Assembly: GCA_018335575.1 (NCBI GenBank)
Contig: JAGXRT010000075.1
Location: 1 to 40,918, forward strand
Length of the DNA stretch: 40,918 nt
Reading direction: 5' to 3'
Origin: Bacteroidota bacterium
GTDB lineage: Bacteria; Bacteroidota; Bacteroidia; Flavobacteriales; Flavobacteriaceae
Position 1 is the first letter of the stretch; every line of letters begins with the position of its first letter. The translations under genes and the position numbers were made by a program. Below are positions 1 through 7,878 of this stretch, piece after piece. The notes beneath the pieces were generated by a model that saw only the letters and a program-made list of their open reading frames with translations, did not search any database and had not been told where the DNA came from.

Positions 1-12
1 AACCTTGGTTAA

Positions 13-44
13 TTTGCTACTTTAAAAACAATTTTCTATTTTTA
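13..44 (+). promoter_or_regulatory. Putative Bacteroidota promoter for the OmpA-like gene
   Basis: TTTG at 13-16 is followed after 20 bases by TATTTTTA at 37-44. This resembles the Bacteroidota sigma consensus (-33 TTTG, -7 TAnnTTTG) with one mismatch in the last base. The ATG lies 22 bases downstream. The match is by eye only. Confidence 0.45.
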
Positions 45-66
45 ACACATTACAATTTAGCTGTTT

Positions 67-972
67 ATGAGCAAATTTTTACAAGCATTTGTGGTTTTCC
101 TTTCTTGGTCATTATTTGCTATACTTTTCCACTTCTATATAAGCGATTCATTGTTTGGAAATTGCAGTTTTAATCATCAAATTAAGAGCAATAAAACAGA
201 GATTCAACCCAATAATTTTGCTGAAAACAACCCAGAACTACTAAAAGTTACAAATGATAAAGGAATCTCTTTATTTGAAATTAATGGTTCGTTTAAAATA
301 AAGAAAAACTCAATAGATGTTGTAATTGATAGCTCATTAAATTCTCTTAAAGATTCTGTTACACTTTATTTAAAAAATAATCCGTCTCATAGTTTAATTA
401 TAGTTTCTAATTATTTGAATGATGAAGTAAATACAACAACTGGTGTAAATTTAGGACAACAGCGTGGCGATTTTATTAAAAACTGGTTAATGAATTCTGA
501 GGTAGCAGAAGATCGAATTCTCATAGAAACGCAGCTTACTGATTATAAATTTGATGAAAAGGGATATTTTAATCAAGCTATATCTTTATACTTTAAAGAT
601 TTGGTAGCTTTAAAAGCGAGTGTTGCTACCGATGTGGTTACTAAAAAAACATTGCGTTTTTCTTTTGGAAATCAAAGCTTTAGACCAACACCCGAATTAA
701 TTGAATATGTTATTGAACTTAAAAGTTATTTAGGTCAATATCCCAATAAAAAAATATATGTTACCGGACATACAGACAGTGAAGGTGATGTAACCTATAA
801 CTATAATATTGGGTTACAACGTGCTCAATTTGTTAAAGACTTTTTAATATCTCAAGAGATAGAAGCATATAAAATTGTTTCAAGTTCTAAAGGAGAATTA
901 GAACCAGTTGCCGATAACAGTACTAAAGAAGGAAAATCATTAAACAGACGTATCGAAATCATAATCAAATAA
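67..972 (+). CDS. OmpA-family C-terminal domain protein, membrane anchored
   Basis: A 301-residue protein with one hydrophobic N-terminal segment (about residues 7-27) that acts as an anchor or uncleaved signal, then a periplasmic part. The C-terminal ~80 residues are a clear OmpA/Pal peptidoglycan-binding domain: GHTDSEGD near residues 234-241, a QRA helix start, and NRRIEI near the end. The middle part (about residues 85-175) looks like a second, decayed copy: it keeps a GQQRGDFIK helix but lacks the GHTD aspartate loop. The family tethers proteins to peptidoglycan. The next gene, 27 bases downstream, encodes a membrane HhH protein and is probably cotranscribed. The exact role is unknown. 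Confidence 0.85.
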   Translation: MSKFLQAFVVFLSWSLFAILFHFYISDSLFGNCSFNHQIKSNKTEIQPNNFAENNPELLKVTNDKGISLFEINGSFKIKKNSIDVVIDSSLNSLKDSVTLYLKNNPSHSLIIVSNYLNDEVNTTTGVNLGQQRGDFIKNWLMNSEVAEDRILIETQLTDYKFDEKGYFNQAISLYFKDLVALKASVATDVVTKKTLRFSFGNQSFRPTPELIEYVIELKSYLGQYPNKKIYVTGHTDSEGDVTYNYNIGLQRAQFVKDFLISQEIEAYKIVSSSKGELEPVADNSTKEGKSLNRRIEIIIK

Positions 973-999
973 CTTACAACTCATTAACTATTAACTACT

Positions 1000-1485
1000 A
1001 TGTCCCTCAGTATCTTTTCAAATCAAAACTTAGCACATCTCTTAGAACTTTTCTTTTGGATGTTTGGTGCTTTTTTAATTGGATGGTTTTTTGCAAAATC
1101 TGTATATTCCAAACTGCATCAAGAAGAAATTAAAGACTATAAATCACAAGTTGAATTGTTCGAAAAAGAAATTAACACTACTATAAAAGCCCGAAAAACA
1201 TATGAACGTTCCGGTGTAGTGGTTAAAAAGATTGGTACATTACCGGCAAATACTTTACCAGATAATCTTCAACAAATTAAGGGGATTGGTCCCGTTTTAG
1301 AAACCAAACTGAACGAATTAGGAGTATTTACTTTTGAACAAATTGTAAATCTAACAGATGCAGATATTGATAAAATTACCGAAGTAACTACTTTTGGAAA
1401 ACAAAAAATATTAGCCGATAATTGGATTGGTCAAGCAAAAGAATTAATAATTGATAAAATGACAAATCAAGAAAAAGAGGCTTAA
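1000..1485 (+). CDS. Membrane-anchored helix-hairpin-helix protein
   Basis: 161 residues: one transmembrane helix (about residues 13-33), a charged helical stretch likely to be a short coiled coil (about 42-65), then a C-terminal HhH-type domain with IKGIGPVLETKLNELGV and a closing NWIGQAKEL. This IKGIGP...WIxQAK pattern is the same small domain found as a C-terminal extension on some NuoE and ribosomal L21 proteins. The family fold is recognisable but the function is not. It follows the OmpA-like gene on the same strand. Its TAA stop lies inside the loop of the terminator hairpin. I cannot tell whether the HhH binds nucleic acid or a protein. Confidence 0.75.
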   Translation: MSLSIFSNQNLAHLLELFFWMFGAFLIGWFFAKSVYSKLHQEEIKDYKSQVELFEKEINTTIKARKTYERSGVVVKKIGTLPANTLPDNLQQIKGIGPVLETKLNELGVFTFEQIVNLTDADIDKITEVTTFGKQKILADNWIGQAKELIIDKMTNQEKEA

Positions 1486-1497
1486 GCCTCTTTTTTT
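1472..1497. terminator. Bidirectional intrinsic terminator
   Basis: The perfect inverted repeat AAAAAGAGGC / GCCTCTTTTT (1472-1481 and 1486-1495) with a TTAA loop is followed by T residues on the plus strand and by A-rich sequence that gives a U-tract on the minus strand. It separates the convergent HhH and small acidic genes. The TAA stop of the plus-strand gene lies in the loop. Confidence 0.85.
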
Positions 1498-1732
1498 AAT
1501 CTTCATCATCATCAAAGGTTTCCATTTCTTTATCGTAAAAATCGTAGGCTTTATCCAAAAGTAAAGCAACTTCGTCTTCAAGGTTTACACCGTCTTCAGC
1601 TTCTAAATCGTCCATCCACTCCACTTCATCAGTAGCTACATTTAAAATAAAACTTGGGAATTCTGTGTGAACAACAAATAAATCTTCTGGAAATTCACTG
1701 TTATCTGCTAATAAAAATTTAGGTAGATTCAT
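1496..1732 (-). CDS. Conserved small acidic protein, function unknown
   Basis: A 78-residue, strongly acidic protein (many D/E, ending ETFDDDED) with no signal peptide or membrane segment, so it is probably cytoplasmic. It begins NLPKFLLADNSEFPEDLFVVHTE. I recognise it only as the kind of short conserved hypothetical common in flavobacteria. Its ATG overlaps the 3' end of the MATE gene by 14 bases, which suggests translational coupling. Downstream is the bidirectional hairpin. Coding status is supported by the overlap, the terminator placement and a plausible protein composition. Confidence 0.65.
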   Translation of the reverse strand: MNLPKFLLADNSEFPEDLFVVHTEFPSFILNVATDEVEWMDDLEAEDGVNLEDEVALLLDKAYDFYDKEMETFDDDED

Positions 1733-3113
1733 AATGATTTGGTTTTATAAGTTTTTTTGATAAATAATTAAATCTGATAAATAACATAATGGCAGAGGAA
1801 GTTAAACCGGCTAACAAACCAAGCCAAATTCCTACAGTTTTAAAGTTAAGCAAAATTCCCAGTATATAACTAATTGGAAACCCTATTATCCAATAAGCAA
1901 TAAAAGTTAAGTACGAAGGTATTTTAACATCTTGAAGGCCTCTTAAGGCACCTAAAAATACCACTTGAAATCCGTCTGATAATTGAAAAAGTGCAGCAAC
2001 AATTAGTAATTGAGAAGCAATAGATACCACTTTTAAATTGTCAGTAAACATAAAAGGTAAAAAATCTTTAAATACAATAAATCCAACTGAAAATGCTGAC
2101 ATTATTAAAAAAACAAGCAAAAAATTAGAGAAGGCAATTCGACGCAATTCGACAAAATTACCTAATCCCTTTTGGTTACCAACACGTATCGTGGCAGTAA
2201 CACTTAATCCGGCAGCAATCATAAAAGTTGCAGTTGCTAATTTCATGGCTATCTGATTTGCCGCTTGTGGAAAGGCACCCAAAGTTCCTGCAAGAATTAC
2301 TGTTGATGAAAATATACCTACTTCAAACAACATTTGCATGGCTGATGGAAACCCTAAATCAATTATTTTTTTAAAGGTAAATAATTCAAGACTTTTGGTT
2401 TTAATTCTAATTAAATATGGTTTAAATATTTCATTTTTTTTGAAAAAGTAAAATAGCATCCCAACTAAAACTATTCTTGAAATCAATGTACCTATACCAG
2501 CCCCTATAATTTCCAATCGCGGAAAAATCCAAAAACCATATATTAAAATAAAGTTTACGATAATGTTAATAACATTGGTGACTATCGTTGCATACATGGG
2601 GTATTTGGTTTGCGACAAACCATCAGCAAATTGCTTAAACCCTTGAAAAATCATCACAGGAATCATAGAAAACGCCACTATTTCATAATAGGGAATTGCT
2701 AATTTTACAACTTCAACAGGTTGATCAAGCGAATATAAAATGGGTTTAACCAATAGTAATGAAATAAACATTACTACACCAATAAGCGTTGTTAGAATGA
2801 CTCCATGCTGAAAAAAACTTCTCCCCTTTTGGATATCATTTTCCCCATCAGCTTCAGCTATTAAAGGTGTTATAGCAAACGAAAATCCCAATCCAATTGA
2901 AAAGGCTATAAAGAAAAAACTATTTCCAAGAGAAGTTGCTGCTAAATGAACAGGACTTAAATGGCCCACCATTACATCATCAACCAATCCAACTAATAAA
3001 TGCCCTAAAGAACCTAACATTACAGGGGTTGCAATTTTTAAGTTTTGTCTAAACTCAGAAGTATATTTTTTGAACAACATTAATTCATTAAATTCGGTAC
3101 GAATATACTGCAT
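1719..3113 (-). CDS. MATE-family multidrug efflux transporter
   Basis: A polytopic protein of up to 464 residues with about 12 hydrophobic helices in two homologous halves, the usual size for MATE (NorM/DinF-like) cation/drug antiporters of the inner membrane. N-terminal features such as PVMLGSLGHLLVGLVDDVMVG are typical of the first helix. It exports cationic compounds in exchange for Na+ or H+ (family knowledge; the substrate is not visible here). The first ATG is at 3113; a second ATG at 3080 (MLFKKYTSEF) gives an N-terminus more like relatives and may be the true start. It is followed by the overlapping 78-residue gene. Confidence 0.9.
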   Translation of the reverse strand: MQYIRTEFNELMLFKKYTSEFRQNLKIATPVMLGSLGHLLVGLVDDVMVGHLSPVHLAATSLGNSFFFIAFSIGLGFSFAITPLIAEADGENDIQKGRSFFQHGVILTTLIGVVMFISLLLVKPILYSLDQPVEVVKLAIPYYEIVAFSMIPVMIFQGFKQFADGLSQTKYPMYATIVTNVINIIVNFILIYGFWIFPRLEIIGAGIGTLISRIVLVGMLFYFFKKNEIFKPYLIRIKTKSLELFTFKKIIDLGFPSAMQMLFEVGIFSSTVILAGTLGAFPQAANQIAMKLATATFMIAAGLSVTATIRVGNQKGLGNFVELRRIAFSNFLLVFLIMSAFSVGFIVFKDFLPFMFTDNLKVVSIASQLLIVAALFQLSDGFQVVFLGALRGLQDVKIPSYLTFIAYWIIGFPISYILGILLNFKTVGIWLGLLAGLTSSAIMLFIRFNYLSKKLIKPNHYEST

Positions 3114-3239
3114 TTATTTGAGAGAGCTTATTAAAATTGACATAAGTAAACATTATAATACAAACTATTTTAATAAAATTTCATTATATGAATATAAAAT
3201 ATTAAAATAAGCATAGCCTAGCAAAGCACATAATAAACT

Positions 3240-3247
3240 TAAATTTG
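3240..3247 (+). promoter_or_regulatory. Putative -7 box upstream of the peroxiredoxin gene
   Basis: TAAATTTG matches TAnnTTTG exactly and lies 32 bases before the ATG at 3280. No convincing TTTG -33 element is visible at the expected spacing, so only the -7 half is claimed. Confidence 0.4.
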
Positions 3248-3279
3248 CATCAGAAAATTAATTATAAAAAACAATAAAA

Positions 3280-3918
3280 ATGGCAGTATTAGTAGGAAAA
3301 AAAGCACCAGATTTCAAAGCTCAAGCAGTAATAAATGGAGTAGAAATTGTAGAAAATTTTACCTTAAACCAGTTTATAGATAAGAAATACGTATTACTAT
3401 TTTTCTATCCAAAAGATTTTACCTTTGTATGTCCAACCGAGTTACATGCATTTCAAAGTAAACTTGATGAATTTGAAAAAAGAAATGTTGCTGTAATAGG
3501 AGCCTCAACAGACACCGAGCAATCGCATTGGGGATGGTTGCAAATGAAGAAAGAACATGGAGGTATTAAAGGTATTACATATCCGTTGGTTGCTGATACC
3601 AACAAAACAATTTCTAAAAACTATGATGTTTTAGCAGGTGATTTTTACTATGATGAAGAGGGAATGTTGCAAGCAGATGGAGAATTAATTGCCTATCGTG
3701 GATTATTTTTAATAGATAAACAGGGAATTGTTAGGCATCAATTGGTAAATGACTTACCTTTAGGAAGAAATGTTGATGAAGCGCTAAGGATGGTTGATGC
3801 TTTGCAATTTACAGAAGAGTTTGGAGAAGCTTGTCCTGCAGACTGGAACTCTAAAAAAGAAGGTTTAAAAGCAACACACGAAGGTGTTGCAGAATATTTA
3901 GCACAACATAAAAACTAA
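3280..3918 (+). CDS. 2-Cys peroxiredoxin (AhpC/Prx1 type)
   Basis: 212 residues. The peroxidatic cysteine motif FTFVCPTELHAF lies near residue 50, and the resolving cysteine lies in GEACPADWN near the C-terminus. It reduces hydrogen peroxide and alkyl hydroperoxides in the cytosol using a thioredoxin- or AhpF-type reductant. The length fits the Prx1/AhpC subfamily. The GGLG and YF motifs that make eukaryotic Prx1 sensitive to overoxidation are not apparent. The gene sits 34 bases before a thiol peroxidase gene, making a peroxide-defence pair. No ahpF is in the window. Confidence 0.93.
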   Translation: MAVLVGKKAPDFKAQAVINGVEIVENFTLNQFIDKKYVLLFFYPKDFTFVCPTELHAFQSKLDEFEKRNVAVIGASTDTEQSHWGWLQMKKEHGGIKGITYPLVADTNKTISKNYDVLAGDFYYDEEGMLQADGELIAYRGLFLIDKQGIVRHQLVNDLPLGRNVDEALRMVDALQFTEEFGEACPADWNSKKEGLKATHEGVAEYLAQHKN

Positions 3919-3952
3919 TTAATAATTAACCTATATTTGAAAGTACAAAGTT

Positions 3953-4450
3953 ATGGCACAAATTACATTAAAAGGAAATCCATTTAACACTTCAGGAACA
4001 TTACCAAAAGTTGGTGAAAAAGCACCTGAATTTTCATTACTAAAAAATGATTTATCTGCTACATCTTTAGCAGATTATAAAGGTTCTAAAGTTGTTTTAA
4101 ACATTTTTCCAAGTTTAGACACTGGCACATGCGCTGCTTCTGTAAGAAGATTCAACAAAGAAGCAAGTGAATTAGAAAACACAAAAGTACTTTGCGTTTC
4201 ACGTGATTTACCATTTGCTCAAGCACGTTTTTGTGGAGCAGAAGGATTGGATAATGTTATAACAGTATCAGATTTTGCAACCGGTGCATTTGGAAAGAAT
4301 TACGGATTAGAAATTGTTGATGGGCCATTAGCTAATTTACATTCAAGAGCCGTTGTTGTATTGGATGAAAATGGTGTAGTTACTTACACACAACAAGTTC
4401 CTGAAATTGTTGATGAACCAAATTATGAAGCTGTTTTAGCTGCATTATAA
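3953..4450 (+). CDS. tpx: Thiol peroxidase
   Basis: 165 residues, the usual Tpx length. It contains the characteristic SLDTGTCAASVRRFN peroxidatic cysteine segment and the resolving cysteine in RDLPFAQARFCGAEG. This atypical 2-Cys peroxiredoxin forms an intramolecular disulfide and reduces lipid and alkyl hydroperoxides with thioredoxin as donor. It follows the AhpC-type peroxiredoxin on the same strand and is 7 bases before dgkA, so these genes are probably cotranscribed. Confidence 0.95.
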   Translation: MAQITLKGNPFNTSGTLPKVGEKAPEFSLLKNDLSATSLADYKGSKVVLNIFPSLDTGTCAASVRRFNKEASELENTKVLCVSRDLPFAQARFCGAEGLDNVITVSDFATGAFGKNYGLEIVDGPLANLHSRAVVVLDENGVVTYTQQVPEIVDEPNYEAVLAAL

Positions 4451-4457
4451 TACATTT

Positions 4458-4841
4458 ATGATTAAAAAAGGGAGTGAATTTATAATTGGCAGAATTAAAA
4501 GTATCAAGTTTGCGTTATTGGGAGCTTGGCATTTAATTACCACTGAACATGCTTTTATTATTCACACCCTTTTTTCATTTTTTTTAATTGTATTAGGGTT
4601 TTACTACGATTTAACTATAAACGATTGGTTATTTCAGTTGGTGGCTATTGGATTAGTTCTAGTTACCGAAGCCTTAAATACTGTAATTGAAAAAATAGCA
4701 GATTTCATTCACCCCTCCTATCATAAAAAAATCGGAACTATAAAAGATCTTAGTGCAGGTGCCGTATTTTTTGCTACACTTATTTCGTTTTGCATCCTTT
4801 TACTAATTTATTTACCAAAATTTATATCTTTATACCTGTAG
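4458..4841 (+). CDS. dgkA: Diacylglycerol kinase family membrane protein
   Basis: 127 residues with three predicted transmembrane helices. The active-site segments EALNTVIEKIADF and KDLSAGAV are typical of the small prokaryotic DgkA family. Members phosphorylate diacylglycerol (recycling lipid by-products of envelope glycan synthesis) or undecaprenol; the sequence alone does not decide which. It lies 7 bases after tpx and before ftsK, and the likely ftsK -7 box follows the end of this gene. Confidence 0.9.
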   Translation: MIKKGSEFIIGRIKSIKFALLGAWHLITTEHAFIIHTLFSFFLIVLGFYYDLTINDWLFQLVAIGLVLVTEALNTVIEKIADFIHPSYHKKIGTIKDLSAGAVFFATLISFCILLLIYLPKFISLYL

Positions 4842-4856
4842 AAACGGTGTAATTAG

Positions 4857-4864
4857 TATTTTTG
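4857..4864 (+). promoter_or_regulatory. Putative -7 box for the ftsK operon
   Basis: TATTTTTG is an exact TAnnTTTG match between the dgkA stop and the ftsK ATG (4882). The -33 region is not convincing. If real, it gives the ftsK-lolA-lptG-ribBA string its own promoter. Confidence 0.45.
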
Positions 4865-4881
4865 TCGAATATAATTATTAA

Positions 4882-7212
4882 ATGGCTAAGTCAAAAAAAA
4901 CAACTTCCAATTCATCTAATCCATCTGCTTTCAAAAAAACATCTGCTTTTTTCGAAAGTCGTAAAACACAATCTATTTTAGGATTGTTTTTCCTTTTAAT
5001 TGCTATATTTTTATTCACAGCTTTTGTATCATATTTCATTGACAGAACTTGGGAAGCAGATCAAAGTCAACTAGGGCTATTGGCTGAGCGCTCTGCAGAT
5101 GTAAAAAACATTTTAGGTAAATTAGGTGCTTCAATAAGTCATTTTTTTATATATAACGGATTTGGAATTGCTTCGTTTGCACTTCCCATTTTATTGTTTT
5201 TTAGTGGCTTATATCTTACTGTTGGTGTTTCAATTAAAAAGCGATTTTGGTCTTTTACTTGGGCTATTTTAGGTATGATTTGGGTTTCTGTCTCCATTGC
5301 TACAGCCGATTTACTACATTCAACCGCAAGTGGAAAGATCGGTTATGAAGTAAGTGAATATTTGGTAGATTACATGGGTAAATTAGGTTTAATACTAACT
5401 CTTTTCTTCGGATTTATTTTTTATATTACACTTAGATTTAATTTCTTACCAGAAAAACTAATAGCCTTATTTAAAAACAAATCAACAAATGAAGTTGTAC
5501 CAGACACTGGTGAAGAACCTATAATACCGTTAATTGAAAATCCAATAATTAAAGAATTTGGCTTAAATGATGGCGATCCTATTGTTGATGTAACTCAAGC
5601 AGAATCTGAAATGCAAGAAGATGCCAATCAAGAATTAACCATGGATGTAGTTCCATCAGAAAATGAAATTCAAGCCGAAGAAAATTTAGCAGCTACCTTA
5701 GTTGAAAAATATGGTGAATTCGATCCTCGTTTAGAATTAAGCAATTATAAATTTCCTACACTCAATTTATTAAAAGATTATGATGATAGTATTGCAGTAG
5801 ATCAGGAAGAACTAGAGTCCAACAAAAACAGAATTGTAGATACCCTAAATAATTATAAAATTGGCATTAAACACATCAAGGCTACTGTTGGGCCAACAGT
5901 TACTTTGTATGAAATTGTTCCGGATGATGGTATTCGTATTGCCAAAATTAAAAACTTAGAAGATGACATTGCTTTGTCATTAGCAGCACTAGGAATTCGT
6001 ATTATTGCCCCTATTCCTGGTAAAGGTACAATTGGTATTGAAGTTCCTAATAAAAAACCAACAGTTGTTTCGATGAAATCGGTAATATCTTCGCTGCGGT
6101 TTCAAAATGCACATATGGAATTGCCTGTTGCTTTAGGAAAAACCATATCTAATGAAACCTTTGTGGTTGATTTAGCCAAAATGCCTCACTTATTAATGGC
6201 CGGAGCTACAGGTCAAGGAAAATCTGTAGGACTAAATGCAGTACTGGCTTCTTTATTGTATAAAAAACACCCATCCGAAGTAAAATTTATTTTAGTCGAT
6301 CCTAAAAAAGTTGAACTTACTTTATTTAATAAAATTGAGCGCCATTACCTGGCAAAATTACCAGATTCTGAGGAAGCTATTATCAATGACACCTCTAAGG
6401 TAATTAACACGTTGAATTCCTTATGTATTGAGATGGATAACCGTTATGAATTATTAAAAGACGGAATGGTTCGAAACATCAAAGAGTACAACACTAAATT
6501 TGTTCAACGCAAGTTAAATCCTGAACATGGTCATCGCTATTTGCCTTATATTGTATTGGTAATTGATGAATTTGCAGACTTAATAATGACTGCCGGAAAA
6601 GAAATTGAGATGCCAATTTCTAGATTAACTCAATTGGCAAGAGCTATAGGAATCCATTTAATAGTTGCAACACAAAGACCTTCTGTAAATGTAATTACGG
6701 GTATTATTAAAGCCAATTTTCCATCGCGCATAGCTTTTAGAGTAACTTCAAAAATAGATTCAAGAACTATTTTAGATGGTTCAGGTGCCGATCAATTGGT
6801 TGGGAAAGGTGATATGTTATATTCGGGTGGAAGTGATTTAATCCGTATTCAATGTGCTTTTATTGACACACCCGAAGTTGAAAAAATAACAGAATATATA
6901 GGCTCTCAAAGAGCTTATGCAAATGCATATTTATTGCCAGAATATTCTGGTGAAGAGAGTGGCACTAATATTGATATTGATTTAGGCGACAGAGATGAAC
7001 TGTTTAATGAAGCCGCTAAAATTATTGTAATAGCACAACAAGGCTCGGCATCATTATTGCAACGTAAACTAAAATTGGGCTACAATCGAGCAGGAAGATT
7101 AATCGACCAATTAGAAGCTGCCGGAGTTGTTGGTCCTTTTGAAGGAAGTAAAGCAAGACAAGTATTAATACACAACGAAATAGCACTTAATCAACTTTTA
7201 AATAACGAATAA
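4882..7212 (+). CDS. ftsK: FtsK/SpoIIIE DNA translocase
   Basis: 776 residues. About four N-terminal transmembrane helices (residues ~30-190) anchor it at the division septum. An acidic linker follows (~200-270), then the RecA-like motor with Walker A GATGQGKS (about residues 440-447) and Walker B IVLVIDEFADL. The C-terminal winged-helix gamma domain (about 710-770, LLQRKLKLGYNRAGRLID) recognises polar DNA motifs. It pumps chromosome arms through the septum and activates XerCD dimer resolution. The linker is short compared with E. coli FtsK, which is normal for SpoIIIE-like members. lolA follows after 12 bases. Confidence 0.97.
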   Translation: MAKSKKTTSNSSNPSAFKKTSAFFESRKTQSILGLFFLLIAIFLFTAFVSYFIDRTWEADQSQLGLLAERSADVKNILGKLGASISHFFIYNGFGIASFALPILLFFSGLYLTVGVSIKKRFWSFTWAILGMIWVSVSIATADLLHSTASGKIGYEVSEYLVDYMGKLGLILTLFFGFIFYITLRFNFLPEKLIALFKNKSTNEVVPDTGEEPIIPLIENPIIKEFGLNDGDPIVDVTQAESEMQEDANQELTMDVVPSENEIQAEENLAATLVEKYGEFDPRLELSNYKFPTLNLLKDYDDSIAVDQEELESNKNRIVDTLNNYKIGIKHIKATVGPTVTLYEIVPDDGIRIAKIKNLEDDIALSLAALGIRIIAPIPGKGTIGIEVPNKKPTVVSMKSVISSLRFQNAHMELPVALGKTISNETFVVDLAKMPHLLMAGATGQGKSVGLNAVLASLLYKKHPSEVKFILVDPKKVELTLFNKIERHYLAKLPDSEEAIINDTSKVINTLNSLCIEMDNRYELLKDGMVRNIKEYNTKFVQRKLNPEHGHRYLPYIVLVIDEFADLIMTAGKEIEMPISRLTQLARAIGIHLIVATQRPSVNVITGIIKANFPSRIAFRVTSKIDSRTILDGSGADQLVGKGDMLYSGGSDLIRIQCAFIDTPEVEKITEYIGSQRAYANAYLLPEYSGEESGTNIDIDLGDRDELFNEAAKIIVIAQQGSASLLQRKLKLGYNRAGRLIDQLEAAGVVGPFEGSKARQVLIHNEIALNQLLNNE

Positions 7213-7224
7213 ATAACTGATTTA

Positions 7225-7875
7225 ATGAAAAAGATTTTATTTTTATTAGCATTTTTAACATTCCCAATATTTCTAAATGCTCAGGGCAATTCAGCTCGTG
7301 CACTACTGGATGAAGTTTCTACTAAAATTGAGTCTTATAATAATGTATATTTAGAGTTCAATTACAACTTAGAAAACAAGGCAGAGAAAGTTAGTCAGGA
7401 AACAAGAGGTAATTTAACCTTGCAAAAAAACCTGTACAATTTAAAATACATGGGTGTTGAACGTATTTTTGACGGGAAAAAAGTGTATCTAATTGTACAT
7501 GAAGATGAAGAAGTAATCATCAGCAAAAATGACAAAAACGACGAAGGGTCTATAACTCCATCCAAAATGTTTAATTTTTACAAAAGTGGTTATACCATTA
7601 AAATGGACATTGTTCAAAAAAATAACGGTAGGGATATACAGTTTGTTAAGTTAACTCCTATTGACAGCAATTCTGAAATACGTTACATTTTAATAGGTGT
7701 TGATACACAAACAAAACATATTGCAAAACTTATAGAAGTTGGCAATAACGGTACTCAAACCAGTTTAATCGTTACAAATTTCAAAACAAATCAGCCCATC
7801 TCTAATAAATTATTTACTTTTGACGTAGCAAAATATAAAAACGAAAAAAGATATTTAATATCAGAGATAAAGTAA
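7225..7875 (+). CDS. lolA: LolA-like outer-membrane lipoprotein carrier
   Basis: 216 residues with an N-terminal signal peptide (MKKILFLLAFLTFPIFLNA, cleavage near residue 20) and the LolA/LolB-type half-barrel pattern: an early LLDEVSTKIESYNNVYLEF segment, then repeated beta strands (GNLTLQKNLYNLKYMG, IFDGKKVYLI). LolA carries lipoproteins across the periplasm from LolCDE to the outer membrane. The location between ftsK and an Lpt permease gene, with gaps of 12 and 3 bases, fits an envelope-biogenesis operon and supports the call. Confidence 0.88.
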   Translation: MKKILFLLAFLTFPIFLNAQGNSARALLDEVSTKIESYNNVYLEFNYNLENKAEKVSQETRGNLTLQKNLYNLKYMGVERIFDGKKVYLIVHEDEEVIISKNDKNDEGSITPSKMFNFYKSGYTIKMDIVQKNNGRDIQFVKLTPIDSNSEIRYILIGVDTQTKHIAKLIEVGNNGTQTSLIVTNFKTNQPISNKLFTFDVAKYKNEKRYLISEIK

Positions 7876-7878
7876 GTT

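Noticed and set aside
2038-2256. 72-codon plus-strand ORF antisense to the MATE gene
   Set aside because: It lies entirely within a clear MATE coding region on the other strand, has no promoter or family features, and its composition is that of a reverse-frame shadow.
3114-3279. 166-base intergenic region considered for a small RNA or riboswitch
   Set aside because: AT-rich with no stable hairpin or recognisable riboswitch core visible; only a -7 box for the peroxiredoxin gene is supported.
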